From Bacillus sp. RAR_GA_16 (GTDB lineage: Bacteria; Bacillota; Bacilli; Bacillales; Guptibacillaceae): a DNA stretch of 64,000 nucleotides. The notes under the pieces are model-generated. The model saw nothing but the letters and a program-made list of their open reading frames with translations, made no database searches and was not told where the DNA came from. Numbering within the stretch: position 1 is the stretch's first letter; each line of letters starts with the position of its first letter. The stretch is taken from NCBI RefSeq assembly GCF_020165985.1, contig NZ_JAIUKZ010000009.1, positions 96,430-160,429 of the forward strand, in the 5' to 3' direction. Below, piece by piece: positions 43,889 to 53,538 of the stretch. Position numbers and translations under genes: made by a program.

Positions 43889-45565
43889 ATGAGAAGAAAA
43901 ACGCTGTCACTGCTTTTAACTACGGCACTAGGAACGTCATTATTAGCACCGGGGTCGGGGCTAGCTGCTCCGGGCCCTACAATTGAGAAAGAGGGGAAGG
44001 TCAATATGAATCAAAGCAAGAGCCACCCTACTTTTTCATGGGATAACCCGGGACCAACTTCACCTGTCCTTCACCCTGGCTCTTACAAAGGAGCAGGAAT
44101 GCGAGAAGAGCCGCTTAACAAGATTGATGGTTTACTTGAAAGTGCCATTGACGATCAAGTTATGCCTGGCGCAGTTGCATTCGTTGCTCGAAGAGGTCAT
44201 ATCGTAAAGGAAGAAGCATACGGTTATTCAGCTCAATATACAGATGATCAGTTTACTGAAATGGAAAATCCGATTCCAATGAGCGAGGATACCATTTTTG
44301 ATCTTGCCTCCATTAGTAAGCTGTTCACGACAACCGCCGCAATGACGCTTTATGAAGATGGAGCTTTTCAACTTGATGATCCTGTTGCGAAGTACATCCC
44401 TGAATTTGCGGCAAATGGAAAAGAAAACGTTACGATCGAACAGCTTATGACCCATACTTCAGGATTTAAACCGTGGATCCCACTCTATACAATCGGAGAA
44501 GATCGAGAGGATCGATTAGAGTATGTCTTTCAATATCCCCTTCAAGCTGAGCCAGGCACTGAGTATACATACAGCGACCTGAACATGATTACGCTTGGTG
44601 CTTTGATCGAACGATTATCAGGTATGCGACTTGATGACTATGTTAAACAGGAAATCACAGAGCCGCTTGGTATGAATGACACCATGTATAACCCGCCTGC
44701 AGAATTAAAAGAACGAATTGCCGCAACCGAATACCAGCCATGGACGAACCGCGGACTCGTTTGGGGCGAGGTGCATGATGAAAGCGCCTGGTCACTTGAC
44801 GGCGTCGCTGGCCATGCCGGCGTGTTTTCGACCGCTTCTGATCTCGCAAAATTTGCGCACATGTTTTTAATGGAAGGGCGCTACGGCGGAACGCGAATTC
44901 TTGAACCGGCAACCGTAAAACTTTTAACTGAAAACCGAATTCCAGAGTTTCCTGGGGACGATCATGGTCTTGGTTGGGAGCTTCAACAAGGATGGTTCAT
45001 GGATGCGTTATCTGAAAGCACGACCCTTGGTCATACTGGGTATACTGGAACGTCAATCGTTGTAAGTCCGTCTAATCAAACGATTGCGATTCTCCTTACG
45101 AACCGTGTGCATCCAACGCGTGAAACGGTATCAACTTCCCCAACGAGACGAGCATTTGCGAGACAAGTTGCCGATGCGATTCCAGTTGCGATGGATAAAA
45201 AGGCGGATCCGTGGTTTGCAGGCTACGGAAATAACGAGTCAAAACAGTTAACGGCTGAAGTTGATGTGAACGAAGCAACGACACTTTCGTTTGATACGTG
45301 GTATCAAATGGAGGAAGGCTATGATATAGGAACAGTTGAGGTTTCAGAGGATGGCGAGAAGTGGACAGAGGTAGCGTCGCTAACTGGCGGAAGCGATGGC
45401 TGGGAAAGAGAAGAAGTTACGATTCCAGCGAATACGACACAAATTCGCTTTACTTATGATACAGACGGATCAACGAATAAGCGCGGATGGTACGTGGATG
45501 CAGTTAAGCTCGATCAAGAAAAAATCTCGTTTACAAGCAATGAATGGGTGAAGCGAGCTTATTAA
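43889..45565 (+). CDS. amiE: Secreted serine beta-lactamase-family hydrolase, AmiE-type N-acetylmuramyl-L-alanine amidase
   Basis: A 558-residue precursor with a signal peptide (about 1-27). The class C beta-lactamase-like domain (about 75-435) has SxxK as SISK (in FDLASISKLF) and YxN as YSDLN, with HTGYTGT as the third motif. A C-terminal beta-sandwich (about 445-550) may bind the wall. In B. subtilis AmiE removes the peptide from free MurNAc-peptides outside the cell (established). It starts the salvage region and is followed closely by nagZ. Ribosome site AGAGGAGGG. Confidence 0.87.
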   Translation: MRRKTLSLLLTTALGTSLLAPGSGLAAPGPTIEKEGKVNMNQSKSHPTFSWDNPGPTSPVLHPGSYKGAGMREEPLNKIDGLLESAIDDQVMPGAVAFVARRGHIVKEEAYGYSAQYTDDQFTEMENPIPMSEDTIFDLASISKLFTTTAAMTLYEDGAFQLDDPVAKYIPEFAANGKENVTIEQLMTHTSGFKPWIPLYTIGEDREDRLEYVFQYPLQAEPGTEYTYSDLNMITLGALIERLSGMRLDDYVKQEITEPLGMNDTMYNPPAELKERIAATEYQPWTNRGLVWGEVHDESAWSLDGVAGHAGVFSTASDLAKFAHMFLMEGRYGGTRILEPATVKLLTENRIPEFPGDDHGLGWELQQGWFMDALSESTTLGHTGYTGTSIVVSPSNQTIAILLTNRVHPTRETVSTSPTRRAFARQVADAIPVAMDKKADPWFAGYGNNESKQLTAEVDVNEATTLSFDTWYQMEEGYDIGTVEVSEDGEKWTEVASLTGGSDGWEREEVTIPANTTQIRFTYDTDGSTNKRGWYVDAVKLDQEKISFTSNEWVKRAY

Positions 45566-45589
45566 TTTTCAATAAACAGGAGGGGTAAA

Positions 45590-47671
45590 ATGAAAGTGCG
45601 AAAAATCGCTGTGGGGATACTGGCGTTCGTGATGATGTTTTCACAAATGTGGCTGCCAAAGGCTGGTGCAGAAGGTGCGGCACAAATCATTCTAATGGAA
45701 AACGTTCCTGAAGTAAGTGCTGCATTTGACGGGGATACGATGACGCTTCATCCGCTCCATATTTACGAAGACGGTCATTTCATGAAAACTGAGCAGAATC
45801 TTACGTGGAAGTCATCGAATAAAAATGTCGCTAAAGTTGATGAGAATGGGAAGGTTACGTTAACAGGTAAACGTGGTCGCACATTCATTAGCGTATCTGA
45901 TGGCGAAAGTAGCGATCGCATTGCGGTTGATTACAAAGTGAATAAATCGGATAAAAAATCGTCTTCCCCAGCAATCGTTAAGCAAAAAGGGAAGCAGTAC
46001 AACCTGATTGAAAATGCAATTGCAGGCATGACGATGGAAGAAAAAGTGGGTCAAATGCTTATGCCAGATTACCGAAATTGGGATGGTCAAAATGTCACTG
46101 AGATGCTTCCGGAAATCGAAGCACAAATCAAACAGTACCACCTTGGCGGCGTGATTTTATTTCGTGAGAATGTCGTAACAACGGAACAAACAACGAAGTT
46201 AGTCGCTGATTATCAGGAGGCTTCTGAAAAGTACGGCATGCTGATGACAATTGACCAAGAAGGCGGCATCGTTACGCGTCTTCAGTCTGGAACGGACATG
46301 CCTGGAAACATGGCGCTTGGCGCAACCCGTTCACCGGAGCTTGCAGAGAATGTTGGGCATGCGATTGGGGAAGAGCTTGCATCGCTTGGAATTAACATGA
46401 ACTTTGCTCCTGATATGGATGTGAACAACAATCCAGATAATCCTGTCATTGGCGTTCGTTCGTTTGGTGAAGATCCACAGCTTGTTGCAGACCTCGGCAT
46501 TGCTTATACAAAGGGACTTCAAGAAACAGGCGTTGCAGCGACAGCGAAGCATTTTCCTGGTCACGGAGATACGGCAGTTGATTCACACCTCGGCCTACCT
46601 GAAGTTCCTTATGACAAAGAGCGCCTTATGGAAGTAGAGCTTTATCCGTTCCAAAAGGCGATGGAAGCGGGGATCGACGCGATCATGACCGCTCACGTGA
46701 CGTTCCCAAAAATTGATGATACGAAAGTGATTTCGAAAAAAGACGGAACAGAAATTTCCCTTCCTGCCACGCTCTCTCACAAGGTCCTAACTGAATTAAT
46801 GCGCGATGAAATGGGATATGAAGGCGTCATTACAACCGATGCAATGAACATGGGCGCGATTCAAGATCACTTTGGATCAGTCGATGCAGCAATCCGCGCC
46901 GTGAAAGCAGGAACGGATATTGTCTTGATGCCTGTTGGTCTTCCGGAAGTAGCGGAAGGATTATATGAAGCGGTGGAATCAGGTGATATTTCTGAGGAGC
47001 GCATCGAAGCTTCCGTTGAACGCATTTTAACGTTGAAAGTGAACAGAGGCATCATCAAGTCTGAGCATCCTATTGATGTAGAAGATCAAATCGAAGAGGC
47101 ACTTCAAACCGTTGGATCAGCTGAGCATAAAGCGGTAGAGAAAGAAGCGGCCGACAAGTCGATTACCCTGGTCAAAAATGAAAATATTTTACCGCTTGAT
47201 GCAAACAGTGATGATCACGTAGTCGTGGTTGGGAGAAGTTTCGTATCTTCGCTCGGTGACGCTGTAAAAGCGCAGCATGCGAATACGACAGTCATTGAAG
47301 CAAATTCCAGCTACACATTAACGGATGAACAGCGTGAAACAATTGCTTCCGCTGATCAAATTATTGTAGGAACGTACACGTACAGCGTAGGAACGCGTTC
47401 ACCTGAGCATCCGCAAATGCTGATGGTAAACGCCATTATGAATCAAACAGAAGCACCGGTTATTGCTGTTGGGATCCGAAATCCATATGACATTATGGCG
47501 TATCCGAACGTTGATAGCTATTTAACTCAGTATGGGTTTAGAACAGCGAGTTTTGAAGCGACAGCTGCCACTATTTTTGGTGAAAATGCACCAACAGGTA
47601 AGCTACCGATTACGATTCCAGGGGAAACAGGTGGCGTCCTTTATGACTTTGGACATGGTTTAACGTACTAA
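45590..47671 (+). CDS. nagZ: Secreted beta-N-acetylglucosaminidase (GH3)
   Basis: A 693-residue precursor. Signal peptide (about 1-27), a short Ig-like Big_2-type domain (about 50-115, TWKSSNKNVAKVDENGKVTL), a GH3 TIM barrel (about 135-475) and the GH3 C-terminal domain (about 510-690). KHFPGHGDTAVDSH is the His-Asp catalytic loop region of NagZ, and GVITTDAMNMGAI carries the nucleophile Asp. It releases GlcNAc from the non-reducing ends of muropeptides. The Big_2-like insert is an extra compared with minimal NagZ. It lies 25 nt after amiE. Confidence 0.9.
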   Translation: MKVRKIAVGILAFVMMFSQMWLPKAGAEGAAQIILMENVPEVSAAFDGDTMTLHPLHIYEDGHFMKTEQNLTWKSSNKNVAKVDENGKVTLTGKRGRTFISVSDGESSDRIAVDYKVNKSDKKSSSPAIVKQKGKQYNLIENAIAGMTMEEKVGQMLMPDYRNWDGQNVTEMLPEIEAQIKQYHLGGVILFRENVVTTEQTTKLVADYQEASEKYGMLMTIDQEGGIVTRLQSGTDMPGNMALGATRSPELAENVGHAIGEELASLGINMNFAPDMDVNNNPDNPVIGVRSFGEDPQLVADLGIAYTKGLQETGVAATAKHFPGHGDTAVDSHLGLPEVPYDKERLMEVELYPFQKAMEAGIDAIMTAHVTFPKIDDTKVISKKDGTEISLPATLSHKVLTELMRDEMGYEGVITTDAMNMGAIQDHFGSVDAAIRAVKAGTDIVLMPVGLPEVAEGLYEAVESGDISEERIEASVERILTLKVNRGIIKSEHPIDVEDQIEEALQTVGSAEHKAVEKEAADKSITLVKNENILPLDANSDDHVVVVGRSFVSSLGDAVKAQHANTTVIEANSSYTLTDEQRETIASADQIIVGTYTYSVGTRSPEHPQMLMVNAIMNQTEAPVIAVGIRNPYDIMAYPNVDSYLTQYGFRTASFEATAATIFGENAPTGKLPITIPGETGGVLYDFGHGLTY

Positions 47672-47679
47672 CAATGGTG

Positions 47680-47713
47680 ATCGGGGAGAAGCGCTCCTTC
47701 TTCCCGATTTTTT
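47680..47713 (+). terminator. Terminator after nagZ
   Basis: ATCGGGGAGAAG pairs with CTTCTTCCCGAT (one mismatch), followed by T residues. Partial readthrough into namZ is likely. Confidence 0.8.
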
Positions 47714-47735
47714 AAAAATGGGGAGGCGTTGGGAA

Positions 47736-49007
47736 ATGAAAAAGTGGTTGGTTATGCTTGTCACAATGATGCTCGTTCTATCCTCTTTGTCAGTCGCACT
47801 TGCGGATAACAATGGAAAAGGAAATGCGTACAGGCACGATAAAAACAAAAAGAAATTCAAGCTCGGTGTGGAAGTGCTCCTTGAAGATCAGAAAGAATTA
47901 ATTGAAGGCAAAAGCGTTGGGCTCATTACAAATCCAACGGGTGTGGATCAAGAGCTTAACAGTATCGTAGATTTACTAAACAATGATTCTGATGTTGATT
48001 TGAAAGCACTATATGGACCAGAGCACGGCGTGCGTGGAAGTGCACAGGCAGGAGAATACGTGGAGTATTATATCGATGAAGAAACAGGTCTTCCTGTTTA
48101 TAGTCTGTATGGTGCTACGAAAAAACCAACCCCTGAAATGCTAGAAGGCATCGATGTGCTTTTATTTGATATCCAAGATGTTGGAACACGCTTCTATACG
48201 TATATTTACACGATGGCTTATGCCATGGAAGCTGCAGCTGAAAATGACATTGAATTTATCGTATTGGATCGACCGAATCCTCTTGGTGGGGAAGCAGTTG
48301 AAGGTCCGGTACTCAATGATGACTATTCTTCTTTTGTTGGAAAATATGAAATTCCACTTCGCCACGGCATGACCGTAGGAGAGCTTGCCCAACTTTTTAA
48401 TGAAGAATTTGAAATTGGCGCTGATCTAACAGTCGTTGAAATGGATAAGTGGAAGCGGGACATGTACTATGATGACACGCCTCTTGAATGGGTGCTTCCA
48501 TCCCCTAATATGCCAACGCTGGATACAGCTCTCGTTTATCCAGGTGCTGCTTTAATTGAAGGAACGAATGTCTCAGAAGGTCGCGGAACGACAAAGCCAT
48601 TTGAGTTAATTGGTGCACCGTTTATTAATTCAACAGAGCTTGCCAATGAGTTGAACAGCCTTGACCTTCCAGGGGTTGATTTTAGAGCGGCATCTTTTAC
48701 GCCTTCTTTCTCGAAGCACGCTGGGAAGTTAACACACGGCGTTCAAATTCATGTAACGGATAAAGAAGCATTTGAACCAGTACGAACAGGACTTAGCCTA
48801 GTGAAAACCATTCATGATCTTTACCCGGAAGACTTCGAATTCCGTGCAGAAAACAGCGCTGGTGTGTCGTTCTTTGATCTCCTCGTTGGAAACGGTTGGA
48901 TTCGAGAAGCAATTGAAAATGGCGAAAGTGTTGACGAAATGCAGCAGCAGTGGGAATCCGATCTTGAAGACTTTAAAGAAGTAAGAGAAGAATACTTGCT
49001 TTACTAA
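47736..49007 (+). CDS. namZ: Secreted exo-beta-N-acetylmuramidase (NamZ, DUF1343)
   Basis: A 423-residue precursor. I use ATG 47736, which gives a normal signal peptide (KKWLVMLVTMMLVLSSLSVALA) with GGGAGG 9 nt upstream. The N-terminal domain has KSVGLITNPTGVDQ and LYGPEHGVRGSAQAGE, and YSLYGATKKPTPEML and DRPNPLGG follow; all mark DUF1343. In B. subtilis NamZ (YbbC) removes MurNAc from non-reducing ends (established). With NagZ and AmiE it completes outside degradation of peptidoglycan fragments. Confidence 0.88.
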   Translation: MKKWLVMLVTMMLVLSSLSVALADNNGKGNAYRHDKNKKKFKLGVEVLLEDQKELIEGKSVGLITNPTGVDQELNSIVDLLNNDSDVDLKALYGPEHGVRGSAQAGEYVEYYIDEETGLPVYSLYGATKKPTPEMLEGIDVLLFDIQDVGTRFYTYIYTMAYAMEAAAENDIEFIVLDRPNPLGGEAVEGPVLNDDYSSFVGKYEIPLRHGMTVGELAQLFNEEFEIGADLTVVEMDKWKRDMYYDDTPLEWVLPSPNMPTLDTALVYPGAALIEGTNVSEGRGTTKPFELIGAPFINSTELANELNSLDLPGVDFRAASFTPSFSKHAGKLTHGVQIHVTDKEAFEPVRTGLSLVKTIHDLYPEDFEFRAENSAGVSFFDLLVGNGWIREAIENGESVDEMQQQWESDLEDFKEVREEYLLY

Positions 49008-49012
49008 GGGTT

Positions 49013-49044
49013 AAAAGCACTCGTGAAATAGCGAGTGCTTTTTT
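49013..49044 (+). terminator. Terminator after namZ
   Basis: AAAAGCACTCG with CGAGTGCTTTT around an 8-nt loop, then T residues. It separates the degradation genes from the uptake operon. Confidence 0.88.
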
Positions 49045-49237
49045 ATGTAATAAAACTTCACAAAAACACTTACATTATTAAATAAAACTTGTTAAACTTA
49101 AATTATTAGAAAATTCACTACAAATGAACTGAGAAGGGAGGATTACTTACGTTTGGGGGGATCAGTTATCTGATTACATAGCAAAAAAAGGATATTGAGA
49201 CGTGTCATGAAATCATCAGAAGAAATGGGGAAAGCTT

Positions 49238-50638
49238 GTGAGAAAAGAAGAACGCTTAGCTAGTGAAATTTTACCTCTTCTCGGTGGACCATCGAATATT
49301 CAATCATTAACAAGTTGTATGACGAGGCTTCGCGTAACGCCAATTGATTCGTTAAAAGTAGAACTCGACCAGTTAAAAGAAATTGACGGGGTACTCGGTG
49401 TGGTGGAAGCCGAAACGATCCAGGTCATTTTAGGACCGGGCATCGTGACGAAGGTAGCAGAAGAAGTTTCTAAGATGAGTGGCGTAGCAGCGGAGGATTT
49501 GGATGATGAGGAGGATATCTTTGAAGGACTCGCAGCCCAAACGAAATCAGATCTGAAGCAAAAGAATGCAACTCCTTTTAAATTGTTCTTAAGAAAAATA
49601 GCGAGCATCTTTATTCCGCTCATTCCAGCGATCGTTGCGTCGGGATTAATCGCTGGAATTACGAACATTGTCATTCGTTCAGGTGTCGATCCTGAAACGT
49701 CACTTGTATCCATTCTTAATTTTATTGGCTGGGGACTGTTTGGGTATCTTGGTATTTTCGTTGGAATTAACGCGGCAAAGGAATTCGGTGGAACCCCTGC
49801 ATTAGGTGGAATTGCAGGTATTCTGATCATTAACCCAGCCCTTGCGGATATTACGCTCTTCGGTGAACAGCTCGTTCCTGGTCGCGGTGGTTTAGTTGGT
49901 GTTATGCTCGCTGCCTTTTTCATGGCCTGGACAGAGCGTCGGGTGAGGCGTTTCGTTCCTTCTTCTCTTGATATTATCGTGACGCCAACAATTTCGGTGT
50001 TAATTACAGGATTTGCGACGTTAATCGTGCTTCAGCCGATCGGTGGCTTTGTATCAGACTTGATTACGAAAGGTTTGTTAGGATTAATTGACGCGGGTGG
50101 TATTTTCTCAGGTCTTATTCTAGCGGGAACGTTCTTACCACTTGTTGTAACAGGTCTTCATCAGGGACTAACGCCGGTTCATATGGAACTAATTAATACA
50201 ATTGGTGACGATCCACTCCTTCCGATTCTTGCGATGGGTGGTGCCGGTCAAGTTGGGGCAGCGTTCGCCATTTATTTTAAAACAAAAAATAAGAAGCTTC
50301 GAAAAGTGATTAAAGCGGGACTACCTGTTGGAATCTTGGGTATTGGAGAGCCATTGATCTTTGGGGTAACCTTGCCACTTGGCAGACCGTTCGTGACAGC
50401 GTGTCTTGGGGCAGCGATTGGAGGCGCTTTTGCCGCATTCTTTAAAGTCGCAACCATCGCGATTGGTGTATCAGGCTTGCCGCTCATTTTCCTAGTAAAT
50501 TCAAATCAAATCCTTTATTACATTATTTCACTTGTCGTTGCGTACTTCTTTGGTTTTGTCTTCACCTATCTGTTCGGATTTAAAGAAGAAATGACGGTTG
50601 CGATTGATAAAGGCGCATCAAAGACAACAGCTGCATAG
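49238..50638 (+). CDS. murP: PTS MurNAc/sucrose-type EIIBC component
   Basis: A 466-residue permease. EIIB domain (about 1-85) with LTSCMTRLRV, the phosphorylated Cys. EIIC domain (about 110-460) with ~10 helices, GIAGILIINPAL, VTGLHQGLTPVHMELI and GEPLIFGVTLPLGRP. No EIIA domain is fused, so a shared EIIA (for example glucose-type) must supply phosphate. It would import MurNAc or MurNAc-GlcNAc and deliver it as the 6-phosphate. It heads the operon mupG-murQ-murR-amiE2-ABC-murK-murQ2. Start GTG. Confidence 0.87.
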   Translation: MRKEERLASEILPLLGGPSNIQSLTSCMTRLRVTPIDSLKVELDQLKEIDGVLGVVEAETIQVILGPGIVTKVAEEVSKMSGVAAEDLDDEEDIFEGLAAQTKSDLKQKNATPFKLFLRKIASIFIPLIPAIVASGLIAGITNIVIRSGVDPETSLVSILNFIGWGLFGYLGIFVGINAAKEFGGTPALGGIAGILIINPALADITLFGEQLVPGRGGLVGVMLAAFFMAWTERRVRRFVPSSLDIIVTPTISVLITGFATLIVLQPIGGFVSDLITKGLLGLIDAGGIFSGLILAGTFLPLVVTGLHQGLTPVHMELINTIGDDPLLPILAMGGAGQVGAAFAIYFKTKNKKLRKVIKAGLPVGILGIGEPLIFGVTLPLGRPFVTACLGAAIGGAFAAFFKVATIAIGVSGLPLIFLVNSNQILYYIISLVVAYFFGFVFTYLFGFKEEMTVAIDKGASKTTAA

Positions 50639-50651
50639 AGGAGGTATCGAT

Positions 50652-51716
50652 GTGCTCGGATTATCGATTTATCTTGGAAGTGATTGTGATATGGAGGAGA
50701 AGTTAAAAAAAGCGCAGGATTCTGGAATGAAGGTGCTTTTCACTTCCTTACATATTCCAGAGGACGATCACTCCACCTATGAAACTCGTTTAAAAGAGCT
50801 TGGTCGTTTGGCGAGAAAATATGAGTTGGAACTGGTGGCGGATATTTCGCCACAGTCCACCTCCTATCTAGGAATTGAAAACTATGAAGAGCTCATTGAG
50901 TGGGGTCTGACTGGAATTCGTCCTGACTACGGATATACGGATAACTTGATCGTTACGCTGTCTCAAAAGATGAAAGTGGGGCTAAATGCGAGTACTGTGA
51001 CAGAAGATGAAATCGAGCGATGGATTGAGATGGGGGCAAACACTAGGCACCTCGAAGCGTGGCATAACTACTACCCTCGTTCTGAAACAGGTCTTGATGA
51101 AGCTTTCTTTGTAGAACGAAATACGATGTTTCGCGAATACGGCATTCAAACATTGGCGTTTATCCCGGGAGATGAACAGTTTAGAGGGCCGATTTATGCA
51201 GGTTTGCCAACGCTTGAAAAGCATCGCGGTATGTTACCACACGTTGCGTGTGCTGAACTGCTTTATCGGTACAAGGTGGATCACGTCCTGGTTGGAGATA
51301 TTTCGATTAGCGACAATCAGCATCGTAAATTATCACTTCTTGCGCAGGGAGTGATGCCTCTTGATGTCGAAAATCCGGATCATCAGTTTGAAAGCTTCCA
51401 TGTCGCAGGTCGACATAAGAATCGCCCTGATCCTGCGCGCGATGTGATTCGTTCTGTGGCTTCCCGCAGCTTGCATAATCGTCCTGACCCATTGCCTTCA
51501 GTAGAACGAAAAAGTGGTGCCGTGACGATTGATAATGTGAACTATGGTCGCTATGCTGGAGAAATCCAGCTAACAAAACGAACCTTACCAGCAGACGATC
51601 GAGTGAACGTAATAGGAAATGTCACAGAGAAGGATTTACCACTTTTACAATGGATCGGGGCGTCTCAGCCTTTTCACTTACGTTTGAAAAATGATGCTAC
51701 TCATGAAAGGAATTAG
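50652..51716 (+). CDS. mupG: MupG-type 6-phospho-N-acetylmuramidase (DUF871)
   Basis: A 354-residue TIM-barrel protein (LGLSIYLG..., LFTSLHIPEDD, GLTGIRPDYGYT, the DUF871 N-terminal part) with a smaller C-terminal cyclophilin-like domain (about 240-350). In Staphylococcus aureus MupG splits MurNAc-6-P-GlcNAc delivered by MurP into MurNAc-6-P and GlcNAc (established). I choose GTG 50652, six bases after AGAGGAGGT. It lies between murP and murQ, the same order as in the S. aureus mup locus. Confidence 0.87.
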   Translation: MLGLSIYLGSDCDMEEKLKKAQDSGMKVLFTSLHIPEDDHSTYETRLKELGRLARKYELELVADISPQSTSYLGIENYEELIEWGLTGIRPDYGYTDNLIVTLSQKMKVGLNASTVTEDEIERWIEMGANTRHLEAWHNYYPRSETGLDEAFFVERNTMFREYGIQTLAFIPGDEQFRGPIYAGLPTLEKHRGMLPHVACAELLYRYKVDHVLVGDISISDNQHRKLSLLAQGVMPLDVENPDHQFESFHVAGRHKNRPDPARDVIRSVASRSLHNRPDPLPSVERKSGAVTIDNVNYGRYAGEIQLTKRTLPADDRVNVIGNVTEKDLPLLQWIGASQPFHLRLKNDATHERN

Positions 51717-51720
51717 TGAA

Positions 51721-52626
51721 ATGAATTTAACGAACATACAGACCGAACGAAGAAATCAAAACACGCTTACGATTGATCAAATGTCAACACATGACATTCT
51801 TCACGTGATGAATAAAGAAGATCACATTATCCCTGAAGCAGTGAAAGCGGCTCTTCCTGTTATTGAAAAACTTGTTGATCAGATTGTAGAGGCTTTTCAA
51901 CAAACTGGTCGCTTAATTTACGTTGGTGCCGGAACAAGCGGTAGGCTCGGCGTTCTTGACGCATCTGAATGTCCTCCTACTTTTGGCACTCCGTCTGAAC
52001 AGGTGATTGGCGTTATCGCTGGTGGCGATCAAGCGCTTCAATACGCACTTGAAGGGGCGGAAGATGATGAAGAGCAGGCTGTAGAGGATATGAAAAACCT
52101 CCACCTTACGCCAAACGATGTTATTGTTGGGATTGCTGCAAGTGGAAGGACGCCTTATACAGTGTCGGCCATGACGTACGCGAAAACCATCGGTGCGACG
52201 GTTGGTGCGGTTACTTGTAGTCCGCATTCGAAAATGGAAGAAGTCGCCCATTACAGCATTGTAGTAAATGTAGGCCCAGAAGTCGTAACTGGATCAACGC
52301 GAATGAAAGCAGGAACGGCTCAGAAGCTTGTGCTAAATATGCTCACAACGGCGTCCATGATTAAAATCGGTAAAGTGTACAGCAATTTAATGGTCGATGT
52401 TGTGCCAACGAACCAAAAACTTGTGCAGCGTGGAAAGAACATTGTCGCTGAAATTGCAGGAGTATCAATTGAAGAAGCGGAAAAAACGTTAAAAGAATAC
52501 GGCTCGACAAAGGCTGCTATTCTTTCATTATTAACAGGGTTAACCGGAGAAAGTGTTCATGCTACGTTAGAAAGATATGACGGTCACTTAAGAAAAGCGA
52601 TTGAGTCTGCGGTTGTGCCAAGTTAA
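51721..52626 (+). CDS. murQ: N-acetylmuramic acid 6-phosphate etherase, first copy
   Basis: A 301-residue SIS-domain etherase. YVGAGTSGRLGVLDASECPPTFG is the phosphosugar-binding and catalytic Glu region, and GPEVVTGSTRMKAGTAQK is the second conserved block. It removes D-lactate from MurNAc-6-P to give GlcNAc-6-P. I choose ATG 51721, after GAAAGGA, because the usual family start follows it; the alternative start inside mupG would add 10 residues. Gap to mupG is four bases. Confidence 0.93.
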   Translation: MNLTNIQTERRNQNTLTIDQMSTHDILHVMNKEDHIIPEAVKAALPVIEKLVDQIVEAFQQTGRLIYVGAGTSGRLGVLDASECPPTFGTPSEQVIGVIAGGDQALQYALEGAEDDEEQAVEDMKNLHLTPNDVIVGIAASGRTPYTVSAMTYAKTIGATVGAVTCSPHSKMEEVAHYSIVVNVGPEVVTGSTRMKAGTAQKLVLNMLTTASMIKIGKVYSNLMVDVVPTNQKLVQRGKNIVAEIAGVSIEEAEKTLKEYGSTKAAILSLLTGLTGESVHATLERYDGHLRKAIESAVVPS

Positions 52627-52686
52627 GTGGAGAAGATATGCTAAAATGAAATGATTGAAAATTTATAAGATAAAGGTGGGCTAGTT

Positions 52687-53538
52687 ATGAACGGTGGCCT
52701 GATCAGTCTTCAGGAATCAATCACTTCATTAAAACCTTCAGAACGAAAAGTAGCAGAATATATCATTCATTATCCAGAAGAGGTGATTAATCTCTCGATT
52801 CAAAAGCTTTCGAAACGAACAGAAGTCAGCGAAGCGACGATCATCCGACTTGCTCGTACGCTAAATTACAAAGGGTTTCAAGAGCTGAAGCTACGCATCG
52901 CAGGAGATCTTGCGACAAAACAAACGAGTAAGTCTTATCAAGAAATCTCGATTGACGGTACGGTCGATTCGTTTATTGAAAATGTCTCCAATAACAACAT
53001 TCAATCGATCAATGATACGATCTCGGTTCTATCAAAAGAAGAAGTGGAAAAAGCGATCGCCGCTTTAAGTCACGCTCGTAAGATTGCACTGTTTGGAATA
53101 GGGGCATCTGGCTTAATAGCACAGGACTTCAAGCAAAAGCTTTCCCGAATTAATCGCTGGTGTGAAGCGGCCGTGGATTATGATACGCAGGGCACGATCA
53201 GCGCGAATCTCGAGGAGCAGGATGTGGTTTTCGGTATCTCCTACTCAGGTCAGACGAATGACATCATTGAATCGCTGAACATCGCAAAGGATAACGGTGC
53301 GACCGTTATTACGTTAACTAAATATGGCACGAATCCGGTATCCGATCTTGCGGATATTAAACTTTTCACGAGTTCACTTGAGAAAAGCATTCGAAGCGGT
53401 GCGATGAGCTCCCGTATTTCTCAGCTTAACGTAATTGATATTTTATATGTAGGCATGACGAGCCGAAACTACGAGGAAAGCGTAGCGGCGCTTGAACGAA
53501 CCCGGAAAGCGGTGGAGGTTGCGAAAAAGCATGGCTGA
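52687..53538 (+). CDS. murR: MurR/RpiR-family transcriptional regulator
   Basis: A 283-residue regulator. N-terminal HTH (about 1-78; VSEATIIRLARTLNYKGFQELK) and C-terminal SIS domain (about 120-255; ALFGIGASGLIAQDFKQK, FGISYSGQTND). It probably senses MurNAc-6-P and controls the operon it lies in (inference from location and known MurR). Its stop overlaps the next gene by 8 nt. AAGGTGG precedes ATG. Confidence 0.9.
   Translation: MNGGLISLQESITSLKPSERKVAEYIIHYPEEVINLSIQKLSKRTEVSEATIIRLARTLNYKGFQELKLRIAGDLATKQTSKSYQEISIDGTVDSFIENVSNNNIQSINDTISVLSKEEVEKAIAALSHARKIALFGIGASGLIAQDFKQKLSRINRWCEAAVDYDTQGTISANLEEQDVVFGISYSGQTNDIIESLNIAKDNGATVITLTKYGTNPVSDLADIKLFTSSLEKSIRSGAMSSRISQLNVIDILYVGMTSRNYEESVAALERTRKAVEVAKKHG

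Noticed and set aside
49300..49923. A 207-codon open frame on the minus strand inside murP
   Set aside because: It is antisense to a well-supported PTS gene, is rich in Ser/Pro/Ile from reverse translation of a membrane protein, and has no ribosome site.
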